Source of the DNA: Legionella waltersii
Lineage (GTDB): Bacteria > Pseudomonadota > Gammaproteobacteria > Legionellales > Legionellaceae
DNA: 64,000 bases
Direction of reading: 5' to 3'
Assembly (NCBI RefSeq): GCF_001468085.1
Contig: NZ_LNZB01000041.1
Span: 146,217 to 210,216, forward strand
Part shown: positions 21,282-31,417 of the stretch, in pieces
Layout: each line of letters opens with the position of its first letter
Numbering within the stretch: position 1 is the first letter of the stretch
The notes under the pieces: model-generated
What the model saw: only the letters and a program-made list of their open reading frames with translations
Told to the model about the DNA's origin: nothing
Databases searched by the model: none
Position numbers and translations under genes: made by a program

Positions 21282-22425
21282 ATGAATTATCAAAAATTCA
21301 AAGCTTGGGTATTAGAGGTCACTAAATTATACGGTGCAGATAAGGATCTTGCTCCCCATTTCGATGAGCTTCTACAAATTATTAATTCACCATTACAAGA
21401 GAATAATCAACCAAAAGGATCAACTACCGCACAAATTCGTGCTAAATTATCTCGGATTGTTCAAATAGCAGGAAATAGGGACAAGCCGTTAACTATCGAA
21501 GATTCTCAAGGGGAGTCCGCGGGTAAATATTATCATAAGTTTTCTGTTAAAAGTGAACTTGAGGAGTTTATTGAAAGTTATCCAAAGTCTATAGTGGAAG
21601 CAAATGTGGATGTTCAAAAACCATTAACAAGTAACTCACAACCACTAGTGAGTACGCAGGAGCTTGCAAAGCCTCTACTACCTTCAAGAAATGAGTCACA
21701 ACCGTTGGTGCATCATAATCCTCAAAGAATAGATTTTACAATAAGAGAAATAGTGAACACACGATTACATGCAAAAATGCTTGAAGTTAAAATGGATGAT
21801 ACTGAATGGCACAAACTCTTTATTGAAAAGAACTACTACGTCTCTGCTACGGTTACCTCAGACAGTAAATTTAACGGAAAGTAACTGGGATGATCCATCT
21901 GTTCGCATAGAGTTTCAGGCATTCATTGATTATCATAGTATGTATAATCCCGATCAGCCTAGACCGGATTTAAAAAGAAATAATCCAGAAGAACTAATTG
22001 ATTATTCAATACAGTTAGGTATAAACAGCGAAGGTTATGCAAGCAAAGTTAACGTTTTTAAAAGTAGCTATATCAAGGCTGCTAAGAATATGGATGTGGC
22101 AACGCAACATCAAAAAGGTTTAGCAGCAATCAAAAACCTGATAGAAACTCACTCTTGGAAACTTGGATCATGGGGCAGCTGCTCAAAAATAGAGGTGAAT
22201 GGGGTTCCAAAAGAAATACCAAAGCACATTTATCAGATCTACAAAACAATTGAAAACGTTGAAAAACAGGAGCTGGATCCTACAATCGCTTTAACCGAAA
22301 TTGGTAATATAGCCGATCATGCATTAAAAAATGCGCCGACTTGGTTTAAAAGTCTTAGAGGAAGAGATCAAGAAACAACCGATGTTTATACCGAAATTTC
22401 TAAACTATCTCATCCAAATAATTGA
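21282..22425 (+). pseudogene. Orphan protein split by an apparent frameshift
   Basis: Two open frames overlap. The first (21282-21884, 200 residues, starts MNYQKFKAWVLEV) ends in SDSKFNGK. A second frame one base further continues from about 21870 as ESNWDDPSVRIEFQAF and runs to 22425. The start of the second frame (21769-21870) reads like an out-of-frame shadow of the first. Joined, they would give a protein of about 380 residues with charged helices and no recognised domain. Either an indel near 21870-21884 has broken the gene, or expression needs a programmed shift, or there is a sequencing error. A TATAAT at 21246 and a weak SD are present. Proline/serine/glutamine-rich residues 110-145 look like a linker. 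An effector-like orphan is a reasonable but untested guess. Confidence 0.6.
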
Positions 22426-22442
22426 GTTTAAATGTTTGGAGT

Positions 22443-22880
22443 GATGATCTGCTCCCTAATGACTGAGGAATCGACTCATTTTTTAAAATGAGGCATTTAT
22501 ACCAAAGGTCGGGCGCTTCGCCTAATGGCGCTGTCTTAAGCAGTGTCATTAGGCTCATCTATCCGGCCGGCCAGCATCGTTCCGCTTGCTTACGCGCGCG
22601 GCTCGGTTATTTATTTGCTGTCTGAATCAAATCCTAGTCACAGCAGGGAGTGAACTGAGCCGCGCGCGTAAGCAAGCGGATACGGAACTATCCACTTTTA
22701 CGAATGATGCTGCTTAAGGGCGGCGCCATTAGGCGAAGCGCCGGACCTACGATTACTGACCATCAGAGAAGAGATTAGTTGATGCACTATAATAGGAGTC
22801 GATTTCTCAGCCCTAACGGTAACGGTTCGGATTTTTTGCATGAATTCAACCGAGCTGAGACCGTAAGGGAGCAGATCATC
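22443..22880. repeat. Palindromic interspersed element, copy 1 (full length)
   Basis: About 438 bp bounded by a perfect 15-bp terminal inverted repeat (GATGATCTGCTCCCT at 22443-22457, complement at 22866-22880). Nested stems lie inside. One runs from 22514-22543 to 22710-22740. The central 27-bp stem is at 22582-22608 and 22653-22679 (CCGCTTGCTTACGCGCGCGG core, one mismatch) with a 44-base loop. A terminal sub-hairpin is at 22811-22869. The central GC-rich arms contrast sharply with the AT-rich surroundings. It has no coding potential and lies between the convergent orphan gene and glnD. It fills the whole intergenic gap. Confidence 0.85.
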
Positions 22881-22928
22881 GGCCAAATCAAACATTAACT
22901 ATTGAATGCACAAGAATCAAATTCCCAT

Positions 22929-25511
22929 TTACTTATTTTTACCTAACTCTAAAACCAACTGTTCGCGCAGCAAATTCTGTTCATTGTTATTCAATGAGCA
23001 TCCATTAGCATTGGTAATATAAAACATGTCTTCAACTCGTTCACCCGCGGTAGCAATTTTTGCATTGTGTAAGTGAATTTTTAAGTTTAAGAAAACTCTG
23101 CTCACAGTAGCTAGTAATCCAGGCCTATCGTTGGTGATCATAAACATCTGGGTCTGCTTATTTTGGGGATCGTCACTAAAGGTGATTTCAGTCTTAATAT
23201 TGAAATGAGCCAACGCTCTTGGTAAGCGTTTTTGGGTAATTTTAGGAATGGGTCCAGAAGAAGCCAGTTGATTGCAAAGAGCCTTTTGTAGAAGGGAGGA
23301 TCGTTGCTCATCGAAAAATGCTTGGTTTTTATCATCTAAAATGATGTAAGTATCGAGATCAAACTGGTTATCACAAGTTGTGATAACTGCTTCGTGAATG
23401 GTGACGTGATGATTACTTAAAATGGATGTTGTCATTGTAAAACGATCATCTCGGTGAGGCATGTAAATAAATACTTCAGTGCCTCCTAAGCTGTGGTGAG
23501 GCATGATCATGACTAATGGAAATTGGTTGCAGTTGATAATTGCCTTAGTGTGTCTAGCTATTACTTCTGGCGATTCATGCAAAAAATATCGTCCCTTAAA
23601 CTGCTGCCATAGTTTCTTGATCGGAGGTATGGATATATTGTCTTTATTTAATAAGTCTAACGCTTCTTGCTTACGAATCTCAATTAATGCGAATTCATCG
23701 GTAAGATTTTGTTCTTTGTGGAGACGATTTTTGGCAGCATGATAGAGTTCCTTTAGCAAAGAGTCTTTCCAAGAGTTCCATAAAGTTGGGTTTGTTCCAC
23801 AAATATCTGCAACGGTGAGCAGATACAGATAATCCAAGTAGTGGGGCATTGGCAAGTTATTGCAAAATTGTTCTATCGTGTTGGGATCATAGATGTCCTT
23901 ACGCTGGGCCGTTTGTGACATCAGTAAATGGTATTTAACCAACCAAACGAGTAACTGAGTGTCTTCAGTATTTAACCGATGCCTTTCTGCAAATTGTTGG
24001 GCTTCAATTGCTCCTAACTCTGAGTGATCGCCACCTCTACCTTTAGCAATGTCATGAAATAGAGCTCCTAAATAGAGAATTTCAGGTTTTTCTAAGTTAG
24101 GAAATATCATGGCACATAGTGGAAACTGATTTTTGTACGTTTGTTGATTAAATCTAGAAATGTTGCGAATAACAAACAAAGTATGTTGATCAACGGTATA
24201 GGCATGGAATAAATCGTACTGCATTTGTCCTGTTACTGAAGCAAAACAATCAAGATAATGTGCAAGAATTCCATAGCGATTCATCAATTGCAACGCTTCA
24301 TAAAGGTTATTTCCTGATTTAAATATCGTTAGGAAACGCTCTTGGGTTTCATGACTCAGCCGAAATTGTTTAGTCATTAAGAATAGAGACTCTCTAATTT
24401 GACGAATTGTACTGGCTCTGACACCTTTTATATCAGGCCTTTTAGCAATCCACATGAATAATGTCAGTAGAGATTGAGGGTGTTGTTTAAAAACCTGGGG
24501 ATGACGTAACTCGATATAATCATTGGAAAGCTGAAATTCACTATCTAAACGTTCGATGGTTTGTTTTTGTAGATGAACAATTGTTTCATGAAACCACTGC
24601 AGTACAATTTCATTAAGTTCTCGTGCTCGCTTAATGATTTTAAAATACGTCTTCATGAATTGTTCGATGGCTAAAGAATGGGGTTTATCTTGATATCCAA
24701 AAACACCGGCCAATTTGACTTGGTAATCAAAGGATAACCTCTCCTCTGCCTTACCGGCCAACATGTGTAATGCAAAGCGTACTCGCCAAAGAAAATGCTG
24801 ACAATTGATTAATTCTTCATACTCTTTATCGGTTATAAATCCATGGTCTATGCCATCGGCTAATTTTTTAATATTAAAATGGCGTTTACCTATACTCAGT
24901 AATACCTGAATGTCACGTAATCCTCCGGGACCGTGTTTAACATTAGGTTCAAGGTTATATGCAGTTTCTGCGTACTTTGTGTATCTCCCCTTTTGCTCAT
25001 TTAACTTAGCAAAAAAATAGTTGTCACTGGGCCACATATGCAGGGGACGAATTTGGTACATTAACTCTTCAAGAAGAGCACCTCTTCCACAAAGTAAATA
25101 CATATCCATAAGGGTTGAAATAACACTTAAATCTTGACTAGCAAGTTCAGCACAAGATTGGACCGTTGTGGTTTGGTGTCCTACCTCTAAGCCAATGTCC
25201 CAGCAATCCTGAATAAATTGTTGTGCTTGTTCAAGTTGTTCTTTGGAAACTGCTTCGGTGTGTAATAGTAGAATATCGATATCGGAGTAAAGTTGAAGTT
25301 CTCTGCGTCCATAACTACCAAGAGCAATTAAACAAAAGTTATCCGTTTCATGCAGTTTATTTTCATGAAAGAGATCAACTAGTAAGTTGTCAATGAAGAC
25401 GGCTAATTTTTTTGTTAAAGAGATAATATTTGCATGTTGCTTAAACTCCTCACACAGTTCTTCCTTGAACCGCATGAGACTCTGTTTGATGAATTTTTTA
25501 TCGTTCTTCAT
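22929..25511 (-). CDS. glnD: Bifunctional uridylyltransferase/uridylyl-removing enzyme (PII regulator)
   Basis: An 860-residue nitrogen sensor. The nucleotidyltransferase domain has GSYGRREL followed by SDIDILLLH. The HD hydrolase domain has ALFHDIAKGRGGDHSELGA. Two C-terminal ACT domains (about residues 680-760 and 790-860) should bind glutamine. It uridylylates PII proteins when glutamine is low and removes UMP when it is high. Length and order of domains are normal. The start overlaps the end of map by 14 bp, so both are probably on one transcript. Confidence 0.96.
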   Translation of the reverse strand: MKNDKKFIKQSLMRFKEELCEEFKQHANIISLTKKLAVFIDNLLVDLFHENKLHETDNFCLIALGSYGRRELQLYSDIDILLLHTEAVSKEQLEQAQQFIQDCWDIGLEVGHQTTTVQSCAELASQDLSVISTLMDMYLLCGRGALLEELMYQIRPLHMWPSDNYFFAKLNEQKGRYTKYAETAYNLEPNVKHGPGGLRDIQVLLSIGKRHFNIKKLADGIDHGFITDKEYEELINCQHFLWRVRFALHMLAGKAEERLSFDYQVKLAGVFGYQDKPHSLAIEQFMKTYFKIIKRARELNEIVLQWFHETIVHLQKQTIERLDSEFQLSNDYIELRHPQVFKQHPQSLLTLFMWIAKRPDIKGVRASTIRQIRESLFLMTKQFRLSHETQERFLTIFKSGNNLYEALQLMNRYGILAHYLDCFASVTGQMQYDLFHAYTVDQHTLFVIRNISRFNQQTYKNQFPLCAMIFPNLEKPEILYLGALFHDIAKGRGGDHSELGAIEAQQFAERHRLNTEDTQLLVWLVKYHLLMSQTAQRKDIYDPNTIEQFCNNLPMPHYLDYLYLLTVADICGTNPTLWNSWKDSLLKELYHAAKNRLHKEQNLTDEFALIEIRKQEALDLLNKDNISIPPIKKLWQQFKGRYFLHESPEVIARHTKAIINCNQFPLVMIMPHHSLGGTEVFIYMPHRDDRFTMTTSILSNHHVTIHEAVITTCDNQFDLDTYIILDDKNQAFFDEQRSSLLQKALCNQLASSGPIPKITQKRLPRALAHFNIKTEITFSDDPQNKQTQMFMITNDRPGLLATVSRVFLNLKIHLHNAKIATAGERVEDMFYITNANGCSLNNNEQNLLREQLVLELGKNK

Positions 25512-26262
25512 TGCGCAGCGTCAGTATTTCAACACCGGAGTCAGTTACTAGAAGAGTATGTTCCCATTGGGCTGAAAGACTATGGTCTTTAGTCACTACA
25601 GTCCAGTGATCAGGCAACAAACGGGTATGATGCTTGCCGACATTGACCATGGGTTCTATGGTAAATGTCATTCCAGGCTCAAGCTTCATACCAGTTCCGG
25701 GAGTCCCGTAATGCAAGACTTGTGGATCTTCATGGAATATTCGTCCTATTCCATGACCACAGTAGTCTCGAACAACGGAACATCGGTGCTTTTCAGCATG
25801 CTGTTGAATGGCATAACCAATATCTCCCAGCTGTACTCCTGGCTTCACCAAATCAATACCAATTTCCAAACATTCTTTAGCAACTTGGACAACGTGTTTA
25901 GCCTTCACTGATGGAGTTCCAACCATAAACATCTTGCTTGTATCACCATGATAGTCATTTTTGATAACAGTAACGTCAATATTGATGATATCACCATCTT
26001 TTAATAGTTTTTTACCAGGAATGCCATGACAAACAACATGATTAACGGATGTGCAAATGGATTTAGGAAAACCATTGTAATTTAGAGGTGCGGGAATAGC
26101 TTTTTGAACGTTTACAATGTAGTCATGACAAATGGTGTTTAGTTCTTCAGTGCTAACACCGACTTGTACATAAGGCCCTATCATTTCAAGGACATCTGCT
26201 GCTAGCTTGCCAGCTACTCGCATTTTTTCTACTTCATCCGGGGTTTTGATTGTAACAGCCAT
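25498..26262 (-). CDS. map: Methionine aminopeptidase, type I
   Basis: A 254-residue enzyme that removes the initiator methionine. All five metal ligands can be placed: the two aspartates in IDVTVIKNDYHGD, the histidine in GHGIGRIFHE, the glutamate in TIEPMV and the glutamate in QWEHTLLV. The cysteine-containing CTSVNHVVCHGIP loop marks the S1 pocket of type I enzymes. There is no SH3-like N-terminal extension, so it is the type Ia form. The gene overlaps glnD at its 3' end. Confidence 0.96.
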   Translation of the reverse strand: MAVTIKTPDEVEKMRVAGKLAADVLEMIGPYVQVGVSTEELNTICHDYIVNVQKAIPAPLNYNGFPKSICTSVNHVVCHGIPGKKLLKDGDIINIDVTVIKNDYHGDTSKMFMVGTPSVKAKHVVQVAKECLEIGIDLVKPGVQLGDIGYAIQQHAEKHRCSVVRDYCGHGIGRIFHEDPQVLHYGTPGTGMKLEPGMTFTIEPMVNVGKHHTRLLPDHWTVVTKDHSLSAQWEHTLLVTDSGVEILTLRNEER

Positions 26263-26334
26263 AGTATGTACTCAAAAATATAAATCTTATCATATACCTA
26301 TAAAGAGCGACAGTGCATATTGCTCATAACCAGT

Positions 26335-27951
26335 CTATTCATTTATAGCATAAGTTGAACGGGTCATTTGACGAATTGTAAAGCCTGAAGTGTATAAAAT
26401 GACTCCTGTAAACAATAAGCTTAAAATGCGCGCTAGGCTTGCAGTTGATGCTGCATCATAAATGAGAGCTTTCAAGGCGGAGAAAATTAAAATGATGAGC
26501 GTGGATTTTGCTAAATCCAAATCGTCTTTTAATCGAGAGATGGTTAAAATGATCAAAGCGTATGCAAGCCAACTTAGTGATATTGACAAAGTACCCAAGG
26601 GTAATGCGAGCTGATATAAACCTAAAACCGCTAGTAGCTGTGCGGATGCAAGCGCAACATGAATATAGTTTTTGCTTTGTTTTAAATAGTGTTGATTCTT
26701 TAAAATGGCAAATATCAAACTCGCATAGGAACACCATGCAATTAATGTCCAGTTTAAATTGATAGGGAACAATAAGTGACTAACAATGTTGAGGTACTCA
26801 ATACTCAATATGGATGACACTGCTATGATTGGAAACAGATTTGTGTAACGAAATGATCGTTGTAGTAATTGCTTTCTATAGAGTCCATAGGTCAGTACAA
26901 TACAAACAAAAAGCCAAGGTTTAAAATCAGTAGGAAGTAACTTTAGGTAGACGGAATGAAAAAATACTAATGTACTAAAAGTCACTATCAGACCACTACT
27001 AGGCATTGATAAATCCTCAGGTCTTTTATCGGCTGCTCTGTAAAGAAGTATTAAAAGTACTGCAGAAGCTATGGAGACAATTGGTGCATAAAAAGGATCG
27101 ATCTTATCAATGTAAAAATATTCCAAAGTATAAAAAATCAATAATACTGGTAGAAAACTCCAGCATTCTTTATAACTTAACGTTTGTTGGTTACATTGAC
27201 TGTACAAATAGGAGCCAATTGAAAATATCAAGAAGTGAAGGCTTAATGTAAATACAATAAGTCCATTGATATCAAGATTAATTCCTGCGTAACCAGTGCT
27301 TGCAATCGCTAAGTAAGAAGAGATAACAGTAAGCGTTCTTGATTGAACCCAAATCGACAAAGTAGTGAAAGTTAAACTGCATATGATGAAATAATACAGA
27401 GAAAAAATGGCATTGTGGTCCATGTTGGTTAAGATTGGCGCAGAATAGGCGCCAATTACAGCTAAAATGGCATAAATATCGTGTTTAAATTGAACATAAA
27501 ACCATATCGTTAAAGCGGTTATTAGGCAGGTAATTGCTATAACGGTCTGAAATAAAATCAGATAATAAAACTGGTAAGCAGCAAAGCACGTTAAATAGAG
27601 TATGGCTGAGCCTGCAGCAGGAAGAAATCTTGCGTAGTAATTGTCTGAGTTGGATATAAATAACCCGCCAGCAAAGAGCGCAAAACCAAATAAAGTAGCT
27701 ATTCCCAGTTGTTTTTCATGAGTGAGCCATCCAGAATCAAACGAGAGCTTAATGATTAATCCAGCAGCTAAAATAAAGCAGATGGAAGATATCCAGCCAA
27801 GTAAGTTTCCAGAAACTTCTTTATTTGCAACCGGTTGAATGGATTTCTTTATTTCGGTTTTATCTTTACCTTTTAGTTTTGCTTTAATTTCTAATAGGGA
27901 GAGACGATGCTCTATATCATTCATTCTCTCTTCAATTTTGGATTCTGCCAT
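26335..27951 (-). CDS. DUF2339 polytopic membrane protein
   Basis: A 538-residue protein. The first 40 residues form a charged coiled coil (MAESKIEERMNDIEHRL and after). The remainder is almost entirely hydrophobic, with roughly fourteen or more helices, in the pattern of DUF2339 proteins. Function is not established for this family. It is on the same strand as map and the HerA-like gene but is separated by 72 and 85 bp, so operon membership is uncertain. Confidence 0.8.
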   Translation of the reverse strand: MAESKIEERMNDIEHRLSLLEIKAKLKGKDKTEIKKSIQPVANKEVSGNLLGWISSICFILAAGLIIKLSFDSGWLTHEKQLGIATLFGFALFAGGLFISNSDNYYARFLPAAGSAILYLTCFAAYQFYYLILFQTVIAITCLITALTIWFYVQFKHDIYAILAVIGAYSAPILTNMDHNAIFSLYYFIICSLTFTTLSIWVQSRTLTVISSYLAIASTGYAGINLDINGLIVFTLSLHFLIFSIGSYLYSQCNQQTLSYKECWSFLPVLLIFYTLEYFYIDKIDPFYAPIVSIASAVLLILLYRAADKRPEDLSMPSSGLIVTFSTLVFFHSVYLKLLPTDFKPWLFVCIVLTYGLYRKQLLQRSFRYTNLFPIIAVSSILSIEYLNIVSHLLFPINLNWTLIAWCSYASLIFAILKNQHYLKQSKNYIHVALASAQLLAVLGLYQLALPLGTLSISLSWLAYALIILTISRLKDDLDLAKSTLIILIFSALKALIYDAASTASLARILSLLFTGVILYTSGFTIRQMTRSTYAINE

Positions 27952-28036
27952 AACAATTCAATGCGGATAACTATTCACGTGATACATATGATACCATATT
28001 TTGAACAGTATGTTTATTGAATGATTGATAAATCAA

Positions 28037-29548
28037 TTATCGCTTTTTCATTCCGAGCATACTCATAACAAGTTGTGTTATTTGCCTAAAAAACTGTCTA
28101 ACTAGTTGTCGAAAGAGCGTATTTTTAGATAATTTATTCAACACTTCTGAGGCATATTCAGAATTCGTTTTATCTGGTTGTGATGGGACGTCGGTGGTTT
28201 TATTGGCTTGTTTTGGAGCGCTTAATAGATCCTTTGCTGATTGTCGAACGGTACGTTGTTTATATTTAGTACATAGTGAGGAGGTTGAAACGACTTGCAA
28301 TAGTTCCTGTTGAGTTAATACACCCATTCTGGATAAGGGGGGACGTATCATGCATTGAATAAGTGGAGTAGGTTGACCTTTGCCATCTAAACTACTCAGC
28401 AAAGCCTCTCCAATTCCTAGGGAGGTTAATAACTTCTCAGTATTATAGTAGGTGGACTCAGGGAAATTTTGTGCCACAAGCTTCATTGCCTTCCTGTCTT
28501 TAGCTGTAAATGCACGGAGGGAGTGTTGTATTTTAAGTCCTAGCTGACCTAAAACGCTGTCAGGGATATCATTAGGTGTTTGCGTGCAAAATATCAGACC
28601 AATCCCCTTTGATCGAATTAGTTTAACCATGGTATCCATTAAGTTAAGCAATGCTTTACTTGCCTCATTAAACATTAAATGTGCTTCATCAATAAATAAG
28701 ATCAACTTGGGCTTTTCTGGATCACCTAGTTCAGGCATGTTTCGATATACATCAGTCAACAGTTTAAGCATGAATGAAGAGAAAACCTTGGGTTTATCCT
28801 GCATATTGTCTAGTCTAAGAATGGAGATAACTCCAAGCCCATCTGGGGTAATTTTAATAAGATCTTGGACATTAAAGGCCGGTTCACCAAAAATCTGATT
28901 TCCTCCCTGAGCTTCTAACTCAATGATTTTACGAATAATTGTCCCAACAGTTGCTCCTGATAAAGCTCCAAAATTGCCTTCAATTTTAGCTTGTCCATCT
29001 TCTGTTTGAGCATATTGCAACAAGCTTTTAAAATCAGACAGCTCGATTAGGGGTAACTGCTCTTGTTTTGCAAACTCAAATAGAATAGTAACAACTCCTG
29101 ATTGAGTATCATTCAGATCCAGCATGCGAGAAAACAAGATTGCTCCAAAATCGCTGATCGTTGCACGAGTTGGTGCGCCAGCTTCGTTTTCACTTAATGT
29201 TAAAAACTCAACAGGAAACCCCCGTGGTGCATAAGTTAATTGCAGCGATTCACAGCGTTTAAGGAGTCCTTCATTGGATTGTCCAGGCATTGCCAAGCCA
29301 GAAATATCTCCTTTAATATCCATGATAAAGCAAGATACTCCTGCAAGGGAGAGTTGTTCACTTAGAACTTGGATGGTTTTTGTTTTTCCACTTCCTGTCG
29401 CTCCAGCTATTAATCCATGGCGATTAAAAGACTTTAAAACTAAATTTACTGGTGAATTTTCTAGTAGGTGTCCATCCAGAAGGATGCCTCCTAGTTGAAT
29501 AGTAGGAAGTGTATTTGTTTGATAAGGGATTTGGAGATCTTCATGCAT
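28037..29548 (-). CDS. HerA/YjgR-like P-loop ATPase (DUF853)
   Basis: About 503 residues from the ATG at 29548, chosen because AAAGGA lies nine bases upstream (an ATG at 29569 is also in frame). Walker A is GATGSGKTKT and Walker B is KLILFIDEAHLMF. A conserved FCTQTPNDIPDSVLGQLGLKIQH segment is sensor-like, as in E. coli YjgR. The HerA-FtsK superfamily pumps DNA or remodels nucleoprotein, but the role of YjgR proteins is not known. The C-terminus is basic and has a short hydrophobic tail-like stretch, FRQITQLVMSMLGMKKR. Confidence 0.88.
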   Translation of the reverse strand: MHEDLQIPYQTNTLPTIQLGGILLDGHLLENSPVNLVLKSFNRHGLIAGATGSGKTKTIQVLSEQLSLAGVSCFIMDIKGDISGLAMPGQSNEGLLKRCESLQLTYAPRGFPVEFLTLSENEAGAPTRATISDFGAILFSRMLDLNDTQSGVVTILFEFAKQEQLPLIELSDFKSLLQYAQTEDGQAKIEGNFGALSGATVGTIIRKIIELEAQGGNQIFGEPAFNVQDLIKITPDGLGVISILRLDNMQDKPKVFSSFMLKLLTDVYRNMPELGDPEKPKLILFIDEAHLMFNEASKALLNLMDTMVKLIRSKGIGLIFCTQTPNDIPDSVLGQLGLKIQHSLRAFTAKDRKAMKLVAQNFPESTYYNTEKLLTSLGIGEALLSSLDGKGQPTPLIQCMIRPPLSRMGVLTQQELLQVVSTSSLCTKYKQRTVRQSAKDLLSAPKQANKTTDVPSQPDKTNSEYASEVLNKLSKNTLFRQLVRQFFRQITQLVMSMLGMKKR

Positions 29549-29640
29549 GGCGTAAATCCTTTTGATCATATCATTTGAGTATATCTGATTTTGAGCGATT
29601 TTTTATAGAATTATCTTTTGTGTATGCTGAATAATAAATG

Positions 29641-29867
29641 CCTCCCTCAAGGCTGAGGAATCGAGTCATTTTAAAAAAGGAGGCATTTATACCAAAGGTT
29701 GGGTGCTTCGCCGAATGGCGCTGCCTTAAGCGGTGGGATTCGGTTCATCTATACGGCTCGCATCGGTCCGCTTGCTGACGCGCGCGGCTCGGTTCCTTCT
29801 TTGCTGTCTGAATCAAATCCTAGTCACAGCAGGGAGTGAACCGAGCCGCGCGCGTCAGCAAGCGGAT
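29641..29867. repeat. Palindromic interspersed element, copy 2 (right part missing)
   Basis: This is the left half plus central stem of the same element as at 22.4 kb, in the same orientation. It starts CCTCCCTCAAGGCTGAGGAA and shares the AGGCATTTATACCAAAGG block. The central stem is a perfect 27-bp inverted repeat (29768-29794 and 29839-29865) with the shared loop TTTGCTGTCTGAATC. After 29867 the similarity stops, so the distal arm has been lost. It occupies the divergent promoter gap between the HerA-like gene and the S28 peptidase gene. The rest of the gap (29868-30006) shows no feature beyond the peptidase upstream region. Confidence 0.85.
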
Positions 29868-30006
29868 ATTTTTGATTCACATACCATCATGATTTGAATG
29901 TAGACATCAGAAATAACGAGTAAGCTTCTACGAACTACAAATATCAGTTAAAGTTTTCCATAACTCACCGTGAGTTAATGGAAATCAATAATAAGGACAG
30001 CCAACT

Positions 30007-31407
30007 ATGAAACGATATCATAAAATCATCTTACTGTTTATAGTCGCCTTGGTATCGCAATCCCTGACATTCGCAGGGCCTATCGACTTTTACAAACAAC
30101 TTCAGTTAAAAAAGAAACGAGGTAACTCAGTATCAATAACTACTAAACAGTTCTATTTCAAACAATACATTGATCATCAAAATCCAGCTAAAGGCACTTA
30201 TAAACAACGCTATTTTATTGATGAATCGTATGGTCCAAAGACTTCTTCTCCCATTTTTTTCTATATTTGCGGTGAAGGGGCTTGTAGTAAGGATGATTTG
30301 GATGGCGCTATTCGCTATTATGCCAAAAAATTTCACGCTAAATTGGTTGCGTTAGAGCATCGTTATTACGGAAAAAGTATCCCGCTCCCAACGTTATCTT
30401 CAAACGATCTACGTTATCTAACCACAGATCTTGCGCTTGCTGATTTAGCTCATTTTCAAAAAGCAATCACTCAAAAGAAGCACTGGACTGGCTCCTGGGT
30501 TGCATTCGGTGGCTCTTATCCAGGTTCATTAGCAGCTTATTATCGTTTGAGATTTCCTGAGTTAGTGGTTGGTGCCTTGGCTTCATCTGCGCCTGTCATG
30601 GCTAAAGAAGACTTCTTTGAATATGATCGGCATGTTGCAAAAGTAGCTGGACCACGTTGCTTAAGTTTAATGAAAGAGGTTGTTGGTGAGATTGAAGAGT
30701 CTATTTCAGATAAGAGAAAATTCAATAAAATCAGAGCTAAATTCGATGCTAAGGCTATAGAAAACCCACTGGATTTTGTTTATTTAGTCGCTGATGTTGC
30801 AGCAGAGGCTATTCAATATGGAAAAAGAGATAAATTCTGTAAATTGTTAGAACACTCTCCAACTGCTTTAGAGGGATATGCGAGCTATGCAAAAGAGCTG
30901 TTTGAAGAGTTAGAGACGGATGCCGTTGGATTTTCTCCGCAAGGGTGGATGAGTGAGGATCCTAAAGATTATGATAGTTCTCATGTAGGGGTAAGACAAT
31001 GGTACTATCAATCTTGTACAGAGTATGGTTATTGGCAAAATGCTAATCCTAATTCAGACCAATCCGCACGTTCTTCGTTAATTAATTTGGATTACCATCA
31101 TGAAGTATGTAAGCGATTGTTTAATATTGATAAGCCAGCAAACGTAGAGCTGATTAATCAATCATTTTACTATCCCTTATTCGATGAATCTGTTTCTAAT
31201 ATTTATTTTACAAATGGGGATCAAGATCCGTGGTCAGTCTTGTCACTTATTGATGCAAATGGTAATACAAACAATCTTAATTTAAGTTATTACTTAATTG
31301 AAGGTGCATCACATTGCGTCGACTTGTCAGAGCCTAATAAGGCTGATTCAAAATCATTGTTTTTAGCAAGAATGAAAATGGAGAAACTGTTAAAAGAGTG
31401 GTTGTAA
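30007..31407 (+). CDS. Secreted serine peptidase, family S28 (prolyl carboxypeptidase-like)
   Basis: A 466-residue protein. Residues 1-23 form a Sec signal peptide ending near TFAG. The alpha/beta-hydrolase catalytic triad can be assigned: S170 in GGSYPG, D407 in NGDQDPW and H436 in GASHC. The YICGEGACS segment and the cysteines are typical of S28, a family better known in eukaryotic lysosomes (PRCP, DPP7). It should cleave after proline near peptide ends, in the periplasm or outside the cell after type II export (inference). The gene is bracketed by element copies 2 and 3, in opposite orientations. Confidence 0.9.
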   Translation: MKRYHKIILLFIVALVSQSLTFAGPIDFYKQLQLKKKRGNSVSITTKQFYFKQYIDHQNPAKGTYKQRYFIDESYGPKTSSPIFFYICGEGACSKDDLDGAIRYYAKKFHAKLVALEHRYYGKSIPLPTLSSNDLRYLTTDLALADLAHFQKAITQKKHWTGSWVAFGGSYPGSLAAYYRLRFPELVVGALASSAPVMAKEDFFEYDRHVAKVAGPRCLSLMKEVVGEIEESISDKRKFNKIRAKFDAKAIENPLDFVYLVADVAAEAIQYGKRDKFCKLLEHSPTALEGYASYAKELFEELETDAVGFSPQGWMSEDPKDYDSSHVGVRQWYYQSCTEYGYWQNANPNSDQSARSSLINLDYHHEVCKRLFNIDKPANVELINQSFYYPLFDESVSNIYFTNGDQDPWSVLSLIDANGNTNNLNLSYYLIEGASHCVDLSEPNKADSKSLFLARMKMEKLLKEWL

Positions 31408-31417
31408 GGCATATTTA

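Noticed and set aside
22443..22880. CRISPR-like array in the GC-rich repeats
   Set aside because: The repeats are inverted, few and not separated by regular spacers; no cas genes occur.
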